Source: Nitriliruptoraceae bacterium | GTDB lineage: Bacteria > Actinomycetota > Nitriliruptoria > Nitriliruptorales > Nitriliruptoraceae | Assembly (NCBI GenBank): GCA_007121975.1 | Contig: SKJO01000279.1 | Span: 1 to 5,959, forward strand | Length of the DNA: 5,959 nt | Reading direction: 5' to 3' | Shown: in pieces, positions 5,578-5,959 of the stretch | Layout: each line of letters begins with the position of its first letter | Position numbering within the stretch: the first letter of the stretch is position 1 | The notes under the pieces: generated by a model | Database searches by the model: none | What the model saw: the letters and a program-made list of their open reading frames with translations, nothing else | Told to the model about the DNA's origin: nothing | Made by a program: the position numbers and the translations under genes

Positions 5578-5622
5578 TGACCGCTCCACCCGGCGACGCC
5601 ATTCGGCAGATCCGGGAAGCAC

Positions 5623-5629
5623 GGGAGGA
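5623..5629 (+). promoter_or_regulatory. Shine-Dalgarno of ctaD
   Basis: GGGAGGA lies eight bases before ATG 5638, a good match and spacing that supports this start and independent initiation of ctaD. Confidence 0.8.
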
Positions 5630-5637
5630 ACCACCAC

Positions 5638-5959
5638 ATGGCGAGCGCCTCGACGAAGACCGCCCCGGAGCAGGGGGGCTTCCCCCGCCCGACGGCCCTC
5701 ACGGGCTTCTCGAGCTGGTTGACCACCACCGATCACAAGAAGATCGGGATCATGTACTTCTGGACCACCCTGGTGTTCTTCGGCATCGGGGGCCTGGAGT
5801 CCGGGCTGATCCGGTGGCAGCTGGCCCAGGCCGACCAGTCGGTGATCACCGCCGAGATCTACAACCAGATGTTCACCATGCACGGCCTGACGATGGTGTT
5901 CCTGGTGGTGATGCCGCTCGCGGCGGCGTTCTTCAACTACCTGACCCCGCTGATGATCG
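5638..5959 (+). CDS. ctaD: Cytochrome c oxidase subunit I (3' end off the window)
   Basis: The first 107 codons of the haem-copper oxidase catalytic subunit, which reduces O2 to water and pumps protons in the cytoplasmic membrane. After a polar N-terminus, WLTTTDHKKIGIMYF (27-41) is the conserved entry to helix I. Helix I spans about 36-55, and GGLESGLIRWQLAQ (51-64) matches the family loop. Helix II begins with YNQMFTMHGLTMVFLVVMP (75-93), in which H82 is the expected low-spin haem a ligand. The frame stays open to the window end. CuB, haem a3 and proton-channel residues lie beyond the edge, so completeness cannot be judged. The ATG at 5638 has a good Shine-Dalgarno. Its place after ctaC fits the usual cta operon order, and ctaE/ctaF would be expected further right. 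Confidence 0.95.
   Translation, partial: MASASTKTAPEQGGFPRPTALTGFSSWLTTTDHKKIGIMYFWTTLVFFGIGGLESGLIRWQLAQADQSVITAEIYNQMFTMHGLTMVFLVVMPLAAAFFNYLTPLMI

Larger units (their letters stand above)
5529..5637 (+). other. C-rich spacer between ctaC and ctaD
   Basis: No gene is seen in these 109 bases. The first 62 (5529-5590) hold about 40 C against 9 G, and include a 9-base tandem repeat. Such a C-over-G stretch resembles a Rho loading site. I see no hairpin followed by a T-run. The ctaD ribosome site is at the right end. Confidence 0.5.

Noticed and set aside
4959..5883. Minus-strand open frames opposite ctaC and ctaD
   Set aside because: Shadows of the oxidase genes; no motif, signal peptide or ribosome site of their own.
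1..5959. tRNA, rRNA, CRISPR, insertion sequence or attachment site
   Set aside because: I saw no cloverleaf, repeat-spacer pattern, transposase motif or long terminal inverted repeat on either strand.

Overview
The window is very GC-rich, gene-dense bacterial DNA with Shine-Dalgarno-led and ATGA-overlapping starts. It looks like a member of the Actinomycetota, probably a deep-branching lineage such as Nitriliruptoria, Acidimicrobiia or Thermoleophilia rather than a mycobacterium or Streptomyces. The main reason is the cytochrome oxidase subunit II, which carries a fused cytochrome c domain. The presence of prmA fits this too. The assignment rests on gene content and codon style only, so it is tentative.

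Left part (1-2472, all minus strand): a three-gene operon read right to left. It holds an AI-2E/PerM-family membrane protein (1258-2472), ribosomal protein L11 methyltransferase prmA (428-1261), and a secreted lipoprotein of unknown function that runs off the left edge (1-431). Both junctions are 4-base ATGA overlaps, so the three are probably co-transcribed and translationally coupled.

Centre (2473-4215): a 73-base divergent intergenic region separates that operon from a plus-strand ABC-2 transporter, made of an ATPase (2546-3469) and a six-helix permease (3466-4215), again joined by an ATGA overlap. The divergent region holds candidate promoters for both directions and a 21-base dyad over the ATPase ribosome binding site.

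Right part (4216-5959, plus strand): a 224-base non-coding region with a candidate promoter, a small hairpin, a run of nine C residues and a strong Shine-Dalgarno sequence leads into ctaC, which starts at TTG. CtaC is a lipoprotein cytochrome c oxidase subunit II with a complete CuA site and a C-terminal haem c domain, as in caa3-type oxidases. After a C-rich 109-base spacer comes ctaD (subunit I), cut by the right edge after 107 codons. CtaC takes electrons from the respiratory chain through haem c and CuA and passes them to the haem a / haem a3-CuB centre of CtaD, where O2 is reduced. The ABC exporter lies directly upstream on the same strand and may serve oxidase or haem maturation, but that is inference from position.

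No mobile element, CRISPR array, RNA gene or clearly novel multi-gene system is visible. The points most worth following are the ABC exporter next to the oxidase, the unknown lipoprotein coupled to prmA, and the unusual leader in front of ctaC.
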